Origin: UBA10364 sp965656315
GTDB lineage: Bacteria > Bacteroidota > Bacteroidia > Flavobacteriales > Schleiferiaceae
Length of the DNA stretch: 64,000 nucleotides
Direction of reading: 5' to 3'
Assembly (NCBI GenBank): GCA_965656315.1
Contig: CBFHKC010000001.1
Coordinates: forward strand, 62,001 to 126,000
In this document: in pieces, positions 24,235-33,300 of the stretch
How positions within the stretch are numbered: position 1 is the stretch's first letter
Layout of the letters: each line of letters begins with the position of its first letter
The notes under the pieces: generated by a model
The model's database searches: none
What the model saw: the letters and a program-made list of their open reading frames with translations, nothing else
Told to the model about the DNA's origin: nothing
Position numbers and translations under genes: made by a program

Positions 24235-25155
24235 TTATACGAGATAGAAGAAGGTGAAAACGAAGACCCATACAAGATCGACAAAGTGCCAGTATAGACC
24301 TACTTTCTCTACCATGCGATAGTGACCGCGTTTCTCATAAGTTCCCAATAGGATATTATAGAAAATCACGAAGTTGATAACTACTCCAGAGAAAACGTGG
24401 AAACCGTGGAATCCTGTAATGAAGAAGAAGAAGTTCGCGAACTGTTTTCTACCATACTCATTGCGAATCATATTAGCACCCTGTACTACATCTCCAGCCT
24501 CTAGCATCGCTACAGACTCAGCGTGAGTAAAAGCTCTTCCCGCCTTACCTGGCTCTTGGAGGTAGAATGCTTTGTTTGATTTCATTGCAGTTAAAACCTC
24601 AGTTTTTGTAAATGACTCACCATGGTTTGATGCGTGTCCTTCTTCCATACCGTGAATAACCTGGCTAAAGCTCAAGCGTTCGCCTTCGTTGTTGTAGATA
24701 TGAAGAATCTCTTGACGATCGGTTTCAACAGCACCAGTATCTCCTGAGATGAAGTGGTACCACTCCCAAGCTTGAGAGCCTACGAAGATAAAACCACCAA
24801 TAATCGTGAGTAACATCCAGTTGGTCACAGCCGTACGGTTCATCTTTTCACCAGCATTAACTGCCAATACCATGGTTACTGAAGACATAATCAAAATGAA
24901 AGTCATCAATGCCACATAAAGTAGTGGTTGATCACCTTCTAAACCAGGAAAGTGAGTAAATACATTTTCAGCAATCGGCCAAGTACTCTCGTACTTAAAG
25001 CGCATAAGACCATACGCGGTCAAAAAACCTGAGAAGGTTAATGCATCAGAAAGAAGGAAAAACCACATCATGAGTTTTCCGTAACGCGATCCTAGCGGAC
25101 GCGATCCTCCACCCCAGTGATTTTCTTCGTGCGTCATTTCAGCAGTTGAAGCCAT
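24235..25155 (-). CDS. ctaE: Cytochrome c oxidase subunit III (long form)
   Basis: A 306-residue heme-copper oxidase subunit III. N-terminal RYGKLMMWFFLLSDALTF and C-terminal FITGFHGFHVFSGVVINF and HFVDLVWVFVFTFFYLV are diagnostic. Between about residues 135 and 225 lies a long hydrophilic insertion (EGERLSFSQVIHGMEEGHAS and following) between membrane segments, a feature of some Bacteroidota forms. It sits between the shorter subunit III paralogue (33 bases upstream) and subunit IV. It assembles with CtaC/CtaD, encoded 20 kb away. Confidence 0.92.
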   Translation of the reverse strand: MASTAEMTHEENHWGGGSRPLGSRYGKLMMWFFLLSDALTFSGFLTAYGLMRFKYESTWPIAENVFTHFPGLEGDQPLLYVALMTFILIMSSVTMVLAVNAGEKMNRTAVTNWMLLTIIGGFIFVGSQAWEWYHFISGDTGAVETDRQEILHIYNNEGERLSFSQVIHGMEEGHASNHGESFTKTEVLTAMKSNKAFYLQEPGKAGRAFTHAESVAMLEAGDVVQGANMIRNEYGRKQFANFFFFITGFHGFHVFSGVVINFVIFYNILLGTYEKRGHYRMVEKVGLYWHFVDLVWVFVFTFFYLV

Positions 25156-25188
25156 AACGGTTCTTTTTGTAAAAAATTTTCAGCAAAC

Positions 25189-25767
25189 TTAACGAATAAG
25201 AGTTAAAAAGACATACAAATAAACCCACAATAGGTCTACAAAATGCCAATAAATAGACAGTAGCGTGACTCCGTGGTAGTCGTCAGCGCTGTAAGCCCCT
25301 CTTAATGATTTGAATAAGGTTACAAATAATGCAATAACGCCACCTGCTAAGTGTGCTAAATGAAAGACGGAAATCGCGTATACCCAGGAACCTGCAGGGT
25401 TTGAACCCGCACCTGCAAAATATATTTCTTCATCAATCAACTGCTTCCAGCCTTGAACCTGCAATACAGCAAACACAGCACCTAAAATCAGAGTAACTAC
25501 AAGTGAAGACTTTAAGGCACCAGTATTTCCCTTTTTTATTTGACTTACTCCCCACCACAATACCGTTGAGGAAAGAAGTATAGCAATTGTTGAGCTGATA
25601 AAAGCGGATGGAAGTTCAAACGTAAGCCATTGCTCGTTCGCGACTAACGTCGTTCTGCTGACCACGTAACCTGAAGTCAATCCTGCGAAAGCCATGATGA
25701 TACTGCCTATTCCGATCCACAATAGTGGTTTAGAGGCCCGTTTGCGTTGTTGTGCTAATGTTTCCAT
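25189..25767 (-). CDS. Cytochrome c oxidase subunit III (short paralogue)
   Basis: A 192-residue, five-helix subunit III protein. Visible: the N-terminal hydrophobic segment after RKRASKPLLWIGIG, VYAISVFHLAHLAGGVIALF and the C-terminal SIYWHFVDLLWVYLYVFLTLI shared with the long form next door. Tandem short and long subunit III genes occur in many Bacteroidota oxidase operons. It begins two bases after ctaB, so the two are co-translated or coupled. Whether both paralogues sit in one oxidase or one acts in assembly cannot be told from sequence. Confidence 0.9.
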   Translation of the reverse strand: METLAQQRKRASKPLLWIGIGSIIMAFAGLTSGYVVSRTTLVANEQWLTFELPSAFISSTIAILLSSTVLWWGVSQIKKGNTGALKSSLVVTLILGAVFAVLQVQGWKQLIDEEIYFAGAGSNPAGSWVYAISVFHLAHLAGGVIALFVTLFKSLRGAYSADDYHGVTLLSIYWHFVDLLWVYLYVFLTLIR

Positions 25768-25769
25768 AG

Positions 25770-26648
25770 TTAGATGTATCTATCAATTACGTAAATAATT
25801 TGCATACCAGTTAGATAAGCAATACTGCTCAACATAAGTTTTCGCGCAGTGCCATTTTCACCATCTTTCAACAACTTTATTGCGTTTGAAAGAACATACA
25901 AACCTAAAAGCCCGACTGCTATACCGCCCAAAGGACTGAGAGTGAGCTCACCTGTAATTCCAAATGCAGGCAAGACCCCAACAATGATCATCCAAATGGT
26001 ATATGTGATAATATAAATTTGTGAGGATCGGTCCTTCGCTTTAGATGGAAGCAGGTTATAACCAGCTTTCTTATAATCCTCAAATGAGAACCATGCGATT
26101 GCCCAGAAATGCGGGAACTGCCAGAAAAACTGCTGGGCAAACAACGTTCCTGTTTCTATATCAAAGTCATTTCGTGCAGCCACCCAACCTAACATATAAG
26201 GAATTGCCCCAGGAAATGCCCCAATAAATACGGCTAACGGAGAGACCGCTTTCATAGGAGTGTAGACTAAGGCGTATAGCAAAACGGATAACGCACCGAA
26301 TCCTGCAGTCATCGGATTTACTAGATAGAGCGCAGCCAATCCTAAAACAAGCCAAGTTGTTGCTATCAAAAAACCCTGCTTTATAGAAAGGGTTCCAGAC
26401 GGCAACGGTCGATTCTTGGTGCGATCCATCAATGCATCAAGATCCTTTTCATAGATCTGATTGTATGCATTAGACGCTGCCACGACAGTGATTCCTCCAA
26501 AGATGAGCAATAAAAATTGACTCCAACTAAACGTTTCATAACCTAGTAGATACCCTACCGCTGAGGAGAATACAACAGAAGTACTCAATCGAAGCTTTCC
26601 TAGACGAAGTGCTTCTTTTGTAAATGTAGGTGCTACCGTGCTTGACAC
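25770..26648 (-). CDS. ctaB: Protoheme IX farnesyltransferase (heme O synthase)
   Basis: UbiA-superfamily membrane enzyme (292 aa) that farnesylates heme B to heme O for the oxidase. The aspartate-rich motif NAYNQIYEKDLDALMDRT and the second motif region (FPHFWAIAWFSFEDYKKAGY) are intact, and about nine hydrophobic segments are present. Translation starts at GTG 26646-26648; no ATG is available nearby upstream. It is first in the run ctaB, short III, long III, IV, SCO, DUF420, CSMC protein, and a full -7 match lies just upstream. Heme A synthase (ctaA) is not in the window. Confidence 0.95.
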   Translation of the reverse strand: MSSTVAPTFTKEALRLGKLRLSTSVVFSSAVGYLLGYETFSWSQFLLLIFGGITVVAASNAYNQIYEKDLDALMDRTKNRPLPSGTLSIKQGFLIATTWLVLGLAALYLVNPMTAGFGALSVLLYALVYTPMKAVSPLAVFIGAFPGAIPYMLGWVAARNDFDIETGTLFAQQFFWQFPHFWAIAWFSFEDYKKAGYNLLPSKAKDRSSQIYIITYTIWMIIVGVLPAFGITGELTLSPLGGIAVGLLGLYVLSNAIKLLKDGENGTARKLMLSSIAYLTGMQIIYVIDRYI

Positions 26649-26667
26649 TAGGATCGAATTTAGGCTG

Positions 26668-26675
26668 CAAAGATA
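26668..26675 (-). promoter_or_regulatory. Putative Bacteroidota -7 element for the ctaB-oxidase assembly operon
   Basis: Minus-strand TATCTTTG, a full TAnnTTTG match, 19 bases upstream of the GTG start of ctaB. It is the only good promoter candidate for the seven-gene run 26648-22721. Confidence 0.5.
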
Positions 26676-26703
26676 GGGATGAAATCCTTCCCCCTAAATA
26701 CGT

Positions 26704-27504
26704 TTAAAGCACAATAAAATGTGGGTTAAGTAAATCTTCTTTGTTGTATCGTAATGGCGTTCTAGCTTCCTTTTCAACCATCGAAAAACCTGCAGACTCC
26801 ACTACTGCCTGACCCGCAGCGGTATCCCATTCCATCGTAGGCGCAAATCTTGGATATACGTCCGCCAAGCCTTCCGCAACCATACACATCTTTAACGAAG
26901 AGCCTTTAGAAAGAATTTCAACCTTGCCATGCTCTTCGGTGTATTGCTCCAAGAAAGCTGTTGTTTCCTCGTTCATATGAGAACGCGAACCTACTGCCGT
27001 AAAAGGTCTACTAATTTTTAATGGGAGATTTTGTCCTTGAGCGATATGCTCAGAAGTGATCGTTTGCCCTGCCTCTATATTGATTTTTAACGCGCCATAT
27101 TGTTTAACCCCCATGTAGAGTTCCCCTGTAACCGGCACATAAACTATACCCAAGATAGGGGCACCATCTTCTACTAGCGCAATGTTTACAGTGAATTCGC
27201 CGTTACGCTTGATGAACTCCTTCGTTCCATCCAAGGGATCAACAATCCATAGCGTTTTCCAAGCCTTACGCTCTTCGTAAGACAAGTGTTTTCCTTCTTC
27301 ACTCAAGACAGGAATCCCGGTAGTTTCCAGCAACTCCATGATTGCAAGATGCCCTTTTGTATCAGCTTGGGTAAGCGGACTCTCATCGCCCTTATACTCT
27401 ACCTGCGTTTCTTCATTGTGGTACACCTCAAGGATAGCTTTACCTGCATTAAGAGTTGCTTGTGCTGCTAGAAGGCTTAACTGGTCTAGATTGTAATTGC
27501 TCAT
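26704..27504 (-). CDS. cysQ: 3'(2'),5'-bisphosphate nucleotidase CysQ
   Basis: Magnesium-dependent phosphatase of the inositol monophosphatase fold (266 aa) that hydrolyses 3'-phosphoadenosine 5'-phosphate, a by-product of sulfur assimilation. The first metal motif WIVDPLDGTKEF and the second (MEWDTAAGQAVVESAGF) are intact, and an early EEGKHL (metal-binding Glu) is also present. It lies downstream of the terminator that ends the TonB run, so it needs its own promoter; no clean TAnnTTTG was seen in the about 80 bases upstream. No sulfate-assimilation genes are adjacent. Confidence 0.92.
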   Translation of the reverse strand: MSNYNLDQLSLLAAQATLNAGKAILEVYHNEETQVEYKGDESPLTQADTKGHLAIMELLETTGIPVLSEEGKHLSYEERKAWKTLWIVDPLDGTKEFIKRNGEFTVNIALVEDGAPILGIVYVPVTGELYMGVKQYGALKINIEAGQTITSEHIAQGQNLPLKISRPFTAVGSRSHMNEETTAFLEQYTEEHGKVEILSKGSSLKMCMVAEGLADVYPRFAPTMEWDTAAGQAVVESAGFSMVEKEARTPLRYNKEDLLNPHFIVL

Positions 27505-27530
27505 TGGTTATGGTTTTATTGGGTAATAAA

Positions 27531-27558
27531 TAAAAAGCCCGAACACAGGGTCCGGGCT
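27531..27558 (-). terminator. Intrinsic terminator after the TonB gene run
   Basis: On the minus strand AGCCCG pairs with CGGGCT across an 11-base loop, followed by TTTTTATT. It lies 28 bases after the stop of the last TonB gene and before cysQ. Confidence 0.75.
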
Positions 27559-27585
27559 CTCTTATGCTCTGATGCGATCTAAAGA

Positions 27586-28293
27586 TTATTGAAGTCTTGC
27601 ATTGATAGGCACGGTATACTGCATACGTACTGGCTTACCACGCTGCTTGGCAGGGATAAACTTAGGTAGCAATTTAATCACACGAATAGCCTCATCATCG
27701 ATCAATTTATCGACGCCACGTGCGATAGTTACATTACTCACTTTACCATTTTTCTCGATAACGAAATTGACATATACTTTACCCTGGATACCCATTTGAC
27801 GGGCCAATTCTGGGAAGTCAAAGTTCTTACCGATGTGCTTCATGATGTTCTGATTGAAACACATGAATTTGTCATTTTCAGTAGCCTGGGACTCACAGCC
27901 TGGGAATACAGGCTTGTTCTCTACAACGGCAAAGTTGAAAATTTCATCTTCTTCTTCTTCAACCTCCTCAACGATTTCAATCTCTTCGCTTTCGTCAGTT
28001 TCTGTAGATTCGAATTCAACTTCTTCGATCTCCAAATCATCCTCTACAATCTGAATAACCTCTGGCGGTGCAGGAGGTGGTGGAGGTGGCGGAGGTGGCT
28101 GAACACGGTTGGTGATGATGGCGATTTCATCGTCTTCTTGGAAATCCATTTTACCGAGGTCACCAGGACCGCTTTCATAGGACTTGAGCTCCAAGAAGAA
28201 AAGTGTAGCAGCCAATGAAAGTGTCAGACCGATCAACAAGAAGAGGCTCTTCTTATTTTCAGCGTCTGCTTTTATTGTTTTTCTTTTCTTCAT
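27586..28293 (-). CDS. Energy transducer TonB family protein
   Basis: A 235-residue inner-membrane-anchored TonB. An N-terminal hydrophobic segment (SLFLLIGLTLSLAATLFFL) is followed by a proline run (nine prolines then APP, about residues 65-77) and a very acidic Glu/Asp-rich linker to about residue 118. After that comes NKPVFPGCE with a second Cys about 15 residues on, and the C-terminal TonB domain (GKVYVNFVIEKNGKVSNVTI ... VRMQYTVPINARLQ). It would energise TonB-dependent outer-membrane receptors from the proton gradient. No exbB/exbD genes are adjacent. It is the last of three TonB-domain genes; 68 bases separate it from the previous one, and a terminator follows. Confidence 0.92.
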   Translation of the reverse strand: MKKRKTIKADAENKKSLFLLIGLTLSLAATLFFLELKSYESGPGDLGKMDFQEDDEIAIITNRVQPPPPPPPPPAPPEVIQIVEDDLEIEEVEFESTETDESEEIEIVEEVEEEEDEIFNFAVVENKPVFPGCESQATENDKFMCFNQNIMKHIGKNFDFPELARQMGIQGKVYVNFVIEKNGKVSNVTIARGVDKLIDDEAIRVIKLLPKFIPAKQRGKPVRMQYTVPINARLQ

Positions 28294-28361
28294 GAGGTTG
28301 AACTATTGTGATGCTAAAATAACTAAATCTATCGTTAGCACAAGTTGGTTTATAAATGGAT

Positions 28362-28757
28362 TTATCTCTTAAAGGATACCGGTAAAACATATGAGACTTT
28401 CACCGGCTTATCTCCTTGATAGGCAGGCGATTTCGGCAGATCAATTGCTTTAAGTGTTCGTTCCACTTCTTTACTAGCAAGAGGACTATAGCTCCTTTTA
28501 ATCGTTACTCGTTCTAATTCTGCCGTCTCGTTGTAGACCACTTCAGCAAAAACTTTCCCTTCGGTCTCAAGCCCTTCTGGCCAGACCAACTCCTGCATAA
28601 CAGCTGTGAGCAAGTGACGGAAAAAGCAATTTTCACAATCTGCATATACTTCCATTTGCTCACAGCCCTCTAAAACAGGCGGAAAAACTTTGGCCACTGC
28701 TTGTGCGTTAACATTCATAAAGAAGCTGAGCGCTACTGCGGATAATAGTGTCTTCAT
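28362..28757 (-). CDS. Exported TonB-C-terminal-like protein lacking a membrane anchor
   Basis: A 131-residue protein with a cleavable signal peptide (residues 1-19, LLSAVALSFFMNVNAQA) and a degenerate TonB-type C-terminal domain ending in VKVSYVLPVSF, close to the YILPINV ending of its upstream neighbour. It keeps the PVLEGCE motif and adds two more cysteines in DCENC, but lacks the proline linker and the transmembrane helix of a true TonB. It is therefore probably a soluble periplasmic domain. It lies two bases after the upstream tonB gene and probably arose by duplication and loss of the anchor. The function is unknown; a partner or competitor of TonB is possible. Confidence 0.75.
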   Translation of the reverse strand: MKTLLSAVALSFFMNVNAQAVAKVFPPVLEGCEQMEVYADCENCFFRHLLTAVMQELVWPEGLETEGKVFAEVVYNETAELERVTIKRSYSPLASKEVERTLKAIDLPKSPAYQGDKPVKVSYVLPVSFKR

Positions 28758-28759
28758 TG

Positions 28760-29500
28760 TTATTTTGTTTCTACGTTGATGGGTAAAATATAGGACATTC
28801 TCACGGGCTTTCCACTAATCGTGCCCGGTTGGAAACGAGGAAGCGATCTAACTACACGAAGGGCCTCCTGTTTTAAATCTGCATCCTCTCCCCTCAGCAC
28901 TTTGGCTTGCTGAACATCGCCATTTTTCTCGATAACAAATTCAACGTATAGCTTTTCTGAAACACCGAATTCTTTGGCTGATCTAGGCATCTCAAACTCT
29001 TTACCTATAAACTGTAACAAAGAGGATCCGAAGCACTTGAAGCGCTCTTCATCCGTAAGGAGGTCTTCACACCCTGGAAATACAGGTCTTCTTTCCACGT
29101 TTGTAAAAGTGTATACTTCATTACCTAAGTCCTCACCAGGGTCCCAGATTGGTACAGGGGCGGTATCTATCTCCGTTATTAAACTACTCAAAGTTAGGTC
29201 TGGCAATCCAACATTATTTGCAACGATGGCAAATGAGGAGGGATCAGGTAATGTAGTTTTCGCAAACTGTTTAGGAGGAGTTGGATGTTCCAGCTTAGTT
29301 AACGTGATAGGAACTACAGATAGATCAACTTCTTCCACGGGATAATGCACTGCAAAGTCCGGTTGTTCATTCTCAAACTTTAACTCGAATGCCATGAATA
29401 CCGCAGCAAGGGCTAATGAAAGTCCAACTAAAAGAAAAAGAGGTCTACGTCCTTCGAGATTCGAGGACAAAGATTGACGCGAATATTTATTACTCATCAC
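28760..29500 (-). CDS. Energy transducer TonB family protein (second full-length copy)
   Basis: A 246-residue TonB with an N-terminal membrane segment (RPLFLLVGLSLALAAVFMAF) and a periplasmic linker that has only scattered prolines (HPTPPKQF) instead of the long run seen in its paralogue. The ERRPVFPGCED motif with a second Cys in FKCFG precedes the TonB domain (KLYVEFVIEKNGDVQQAKVL ... VRMSYILPINVETK). Overall similarity to the TonB at 27586-28293 is clear by eye in the last 115 residues, so they are paralogues. It sits 37 bases after vanZ and two bases before the anchor-less copy, probably in one transcript that starts at gcvH. Confidence 0.9.
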   Translation of the reverse strand: MMSNKYSRQSLSSNLEGRRPLFLLVGLSLALAAVFMAFELKFENEQPDFAVHYPVEEVDLSVVPITLTKLEHPTPPKQFAKTTLPDPSSFAIVANNVGLPDLTLSSLITEIDTAPVPIWDPGEDLGNEVYTFTNVERRPVFPGCEDLLTDEERFKCFGSSLLQFIGKEFEMPRSAKEFGVSEKLYVEFVIEKNGDVQQAKVLRGEDADLKQEALRVVRSLPRFQPGTISGKPVRMSYILPINVETK

Positions 29501-29537
29501 CTTGATTTTTAGGGGTTCAGAGTAAAACTTCCAAAAA

Positions 29538-29918
29538 CTATTCCAAAATCCTATGGAGGATTCTTGAGAAGATGACCCCCACTATGGCGCCGGCTGAATT
29601 GGCTATGGCATCATAAAGATCTGCTGAACGGCCCAAACCCATCCAACCTTGGAGGTATTCTATTGTTGCTCCGATCGTTACAGCAGCACTCCAGTATACC
29701 CCAATTTTCTGACGAGACAACTTTCTTCCATATCCTCTGGAACTCCCGAAATACAAGAGTACGACCCAAGAAAAATAGAGTACAAAATGAACGAGTTTAT
29801 CAGAAATCTCTATGTTCCATCCCGGATCTAGATTGTCTGCAGGCGCAAGACAAGCATAAAGAATGAAAAAGCCCCAACCAATGGCAGGGGCTCTATATAT
29901 CCAAGGAGAATAACGCAT
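29538..29918 (-). CDS. VanZ family membrane protein
   Basis: A 126-residue protein with three to four hydrophobic segments and the VanZ-like pattern: DKLVHFVLYFSWVVLLYFG, the GATIEYLQGWMGLGRSADLYD loop, and IANSAGAIVGVIFSRIL. VanZ-like proteins have no agreed general function; the founder affects teicoplanin resistance. It lies between gcvH (9 bases) and tonB (37 bases). As far as I know, vanZ beside gcvH and sprA is a common arrangement in Flavobacteriia, so this is a conserved neighbour, not a resistance gene. Confidence 0.85.
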   Translation of the reverse strand: MRYSPWIYRAPAIGWGFFILYACLAPADNLDPGWNIEISDKLVHFVLYFSWVVLLYFGSSRGYGRKLSRQKIGVYWSAAVTIGATIEYLQGWMGLGRSADLYDAIANSAGAIVGVIFSRILHRILE

Positions 29919-29927
29919 CGTTTCGGA

Positions 29928-30305
29928 TTAACCTAACAACGCCTTGTATGCAGTAGCATCCATTAACTCTTCGAGCTCTGCGCTATCTGTGATTTTAATT
30001 TTCACCATCCAACCTTCGCCGTAAGGATCTTCATTAACTGCCTCTGGAGCATCTTCTAAAGCCTCATTTACTTCGAGGATTTCGCCAGCTACTGGCAGGT
30101 ACAAATCTGATACCGTTTTTACGGCTTCTACACTACCAAAAACTTCGTCTTTAGCTAGCTCTTCGCCCTCTGTATCTACGTCAACGAATACAATATCACC
30201 CAGCTCGCCTTGTGCGAAAGCTGTAATCCCGATGAACGCGTGGTCACCTTCAACACGGATCCATTCGTGATCCTTAGAGTACTTTAAATTTTCTGGAAAC
30301 TGCAT
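29928..30305 (-). CDS. gcvH: Glycine cleavage system H protein
   Basis: Lipoyl carrier protein of 125 residues that shuttles the aminomethyl group between the P, T and L proteins of glycine cleavage. The lipoylation site is Lys63 in GSVEAVKTVSDLYLPVAGEI, and the N-terminal KYSKDHEWIRVEG is diagnostic. The partner L protein (lpd) is encoded at the left of the window; gcvT and gcvP are absent. It follows sprA by 50 bases and has its own -7 element in the gap. Confidence 0.97.
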   Translation of the reverse strand: MQFPENLKYSKDHEWIRVEGDHAFIGITAFAQGELGDIVFVDVDTEGEELAKDEVFGSVEAVKTVSDLYLPVAGEILEVNEALEDAPEAVNEDPYGEGWMVKIKITDSAELEELMDATAYKALLG

Positions 30306-30321
30306 ATAGGTAATTTTTTGC

Positions 30322-30329
30322 CAAATGTA
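30322..30329 (-). promoter_or_regulatory. Putative Bacteroidota -7 element for gcvH
   Basis: Minus-strand TACATTTG, a full TAnnTTTG match, 16 bases upstream of the gcvH ATG in the sprA-gcvH gap. It could start the gcvH-vanZ-tonB transcript independently of sprA. Confidence 0.5.
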
Positions 30330-30355
30330 AGTTCAAAATCGTTTTGTTCCACGCC

Positions 30356-33300
30356 TTACTGCGCTAGATTGAATCTAAATGCAATTCCAGCATTGGTGTT
30401 CAAGGTTGGGAAGGCATTCGAAGTTTTAAATGTACTTACGGTTTGATCGTAATACAAACTCGCGGTCAACTTAGACGAGAGCATATAGTTTGCTGATGCT
30501 TTTACTTTCCATATACGTTGACCTGCAGTTACTTGATCCACATTCTCTTGAATTCGGCGAATCACTGTTTGGTTGTCTCGAAGACTAAAATCTAACTTCA
30601 AATCAAGGTTTGAAGTAATCTTTTGGCGACGTCCATCGCTGATAACATTGAAGCTTACATCCTTAATGATATATCCTGTACCTATCACCACCTCTAAACC
30701 GCGTGTATCGGTCATCTGATTGTTGACTAAGGACAAGTTCATCTGACGATTCTTTTTCAAGTCGAAACGTAAACTCGCTTGATTTTTCAAACGCACATTC
30801 AATCCCACGAATGGACCGAAATTTTCTGAGATACTCACTTGCGAAATTTGGTAGGCTGGCAAGAAGTCCCCATTCGTATTACGAATATTGTTTGCTGGTT
30901 CCCCGTTTTGAATACGTTGCTGTAGGAGCATGTTCGTCTGGAAGGAACTCATCGTGTACATGCTTTTATAGGTATGCGTGAGTGTGAAACTTTGGAAATT
31001 TTTCTTGAACCAAGGAATTCTCATCAACCCATTGAAATTTAGATTCCAATTCGGCATCGGCAATCCAGGTCTTCCATTCAACTCTACTTCATTCGGATCC
31101 TTTCCACTGTAAGCTGCTAAGAAAGCGGGGACTAGGACATCGGCACTATTGTAGCTAAAACCATCATATCCGGCTCGTGTACCTGTGGTATCAGCAACTC
31201 CATTAATCAGTGTAGGAATATAGGTTGGATCGAGATCAGCACGTTGCAAAGCCAAGCGCTCTGACACGGGAACACGGTGATTCAAGAAAGTCTCGTACAC
31301 TGGCGAATACGTACTATCCACTTTCTCGAAAGCACTGTTAATCGACAAGAAGGAGATCGAATAATTCCCCATTTCCATCGGATTAAAATGGTAATAACCC
31401 AAGGGCAATCCGAGTGTTGAATCCTGAATTGGATCGTGATAACGGAATATGCTAGAACTGTTCAAACCACTCACCTTAGTCGCCGTAATTTGAAGACGAA
31501 TATCTTGCCATGGCTCGACCACCGCTCTGAAATTTAAGTTCTCCGTAAAGGTATTCTGATACTGATTTGGCTGTCGGGTATTCTGAGTCAGCCAACCGTT
31601 TTGTGCAGCTTTATCTGCAACATCAGACTGCGCACCAAAAACGAAATCTAATCCAGGAGCCATTAGTGAAGAAGGATCAACACCAAAGTATACTGGATTC
31701 GTGATCACTCCAGGTAACAGGGTACCATTAGTTTGGCTAAAGGTCAATGAAGCAGAGCGCAGCATCATTGCTACACGGGCTGCACTCAGTAATATTTTAG
31801 GAGGGTCCTTATCCTTTTTCTTATCTCCTTTTGCCCCTTCTTTCTGTGGAGCACCTCTTTTTTGCGGAGCACCTCCCCGTTTGCGTGCCACAGGTTGCGG
31901 ACGCCCGCCTTGATTTGCTTTACGCAAGAATGGCACTTGGTTGTACAAATTGACGAAGTTTGCATTGCTATTTAGCTGAATACTGTTCGAGTTCTGAGCT
32001 GTGTTACCAAAGTAAATTTCTGGCTTAGACTTGGGGTTTAAGGCAGCCGTCGAATTGGAAGTCCAATCATAATTCGCTGCATAACGAACACTTGCGCTGG
32101 TAAAGTCCATGAACGGCAACTTGTTGATCGGGGTTTGCCAGTTCACATTAAGGGTATGGTGGAACTGTGTAGGACGTCCTAATGAAGCTAAACCGGCGAT
32201 GATCGTATCACGATTTGCTTGGTTCTTAGGATCACCAGGAAGTTCATCGACTCTTGACTGCGCTGTTGCGTTGTAATCTACTTTGAGCCCTTTAGAGAGA
32301 TCGTAAGCTATGTCATACATTCTTTTCGTCACGAGTGCCTTATTGTAAGTCACTGGCAATTGAATATTCGGATCGAACGTATTTCGCATTTGCATGGTCG
32401 CCAGCTGACGACGAACCTCAGTTCTCATACTTACTTTTGACGGTAGGTAATAGAAATTAAAGTCGCGAATTAGAGCGAGTTGCTTGCTTTTCACTGCACT
32501 TTTAAAGGGTGCAATATTTTTCGGCCTGGTTTGATAATTGTAGTTGATCGCTGCAGTATGCATCACCCGATGATCTTTAACGATATTTATGTTTCTACGA
32601 TCGCTCTCTGTAAAAGCGTAGGAAGTATTAAAATTTGATATTGCCACTGGAGAATTGCCCCAATTCAGCCCTGTGCCCTTCCCTCCTTTTGTCGTCTCTT
32701 TCGCTGCCTTGGGACCGCCGCCGCGAGGAGTTCCGGATCGTGGAAGTTTATTTCCACCTCCTGATTTTTCTTTACGAACATTGGTGAAATTCAAACTCTT
32801 GCGCATTTGATACTCCTGACCTGCATAACGCAAACTATCGCGCTGCTCAGGTGAACTCACACTAGCAAGGGCATCCTTAAATTCAATATCGGGATCTAAA
32901 GGATTAAACTGTGGTGTTTTAAAACTTTCACTGAAACTAAAGAACATCGGGAATTTAATTCCACTTTCTTTCGGCAATACCTTATCAAGGTTAACGTTGG
33001 TTTGTATTCCATAGTTTCTCTCAGCAAATTTATTTCGCTCATTGACCGTTTGATCGATAGAACCGAATCCTATCGTAGACATGGTCCCTGTGAGATTCAC
33101 ATTGGCTACATCGGCAAGTTTTGCGCTTGCTGTAGCCGTAGCTGCCCATCCGCCACGATTATCAAAATCACTCAACCTCAGCTCATTTACCCAAATTTCA
33201 GCACATTTACTTTGGCCATCATCCCCATCAGATCCAGTACGCTTTTTAGGATTACGGATTCCAATCAGTAAAGTCCTTACGTTTCCTAAGTTTGGCGCAC

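Noticed and set aside
27796..28218. Plus-strand frames of 140 and 66 codons within the TonB gene, rich in Phe, Trp, Arg or Ser
   Set aside because: They are antisense to the proline run and Glu/Asp-rich linker of the TonB gene, whose codon bias gives long stop-free complements.
29538..29918. VanZ as a glycopeptide resistance gene
   Set aside because: Only weak VanZ family similarity and no other van genes; the gcvH/sprA neighbourhood points to a core gene.
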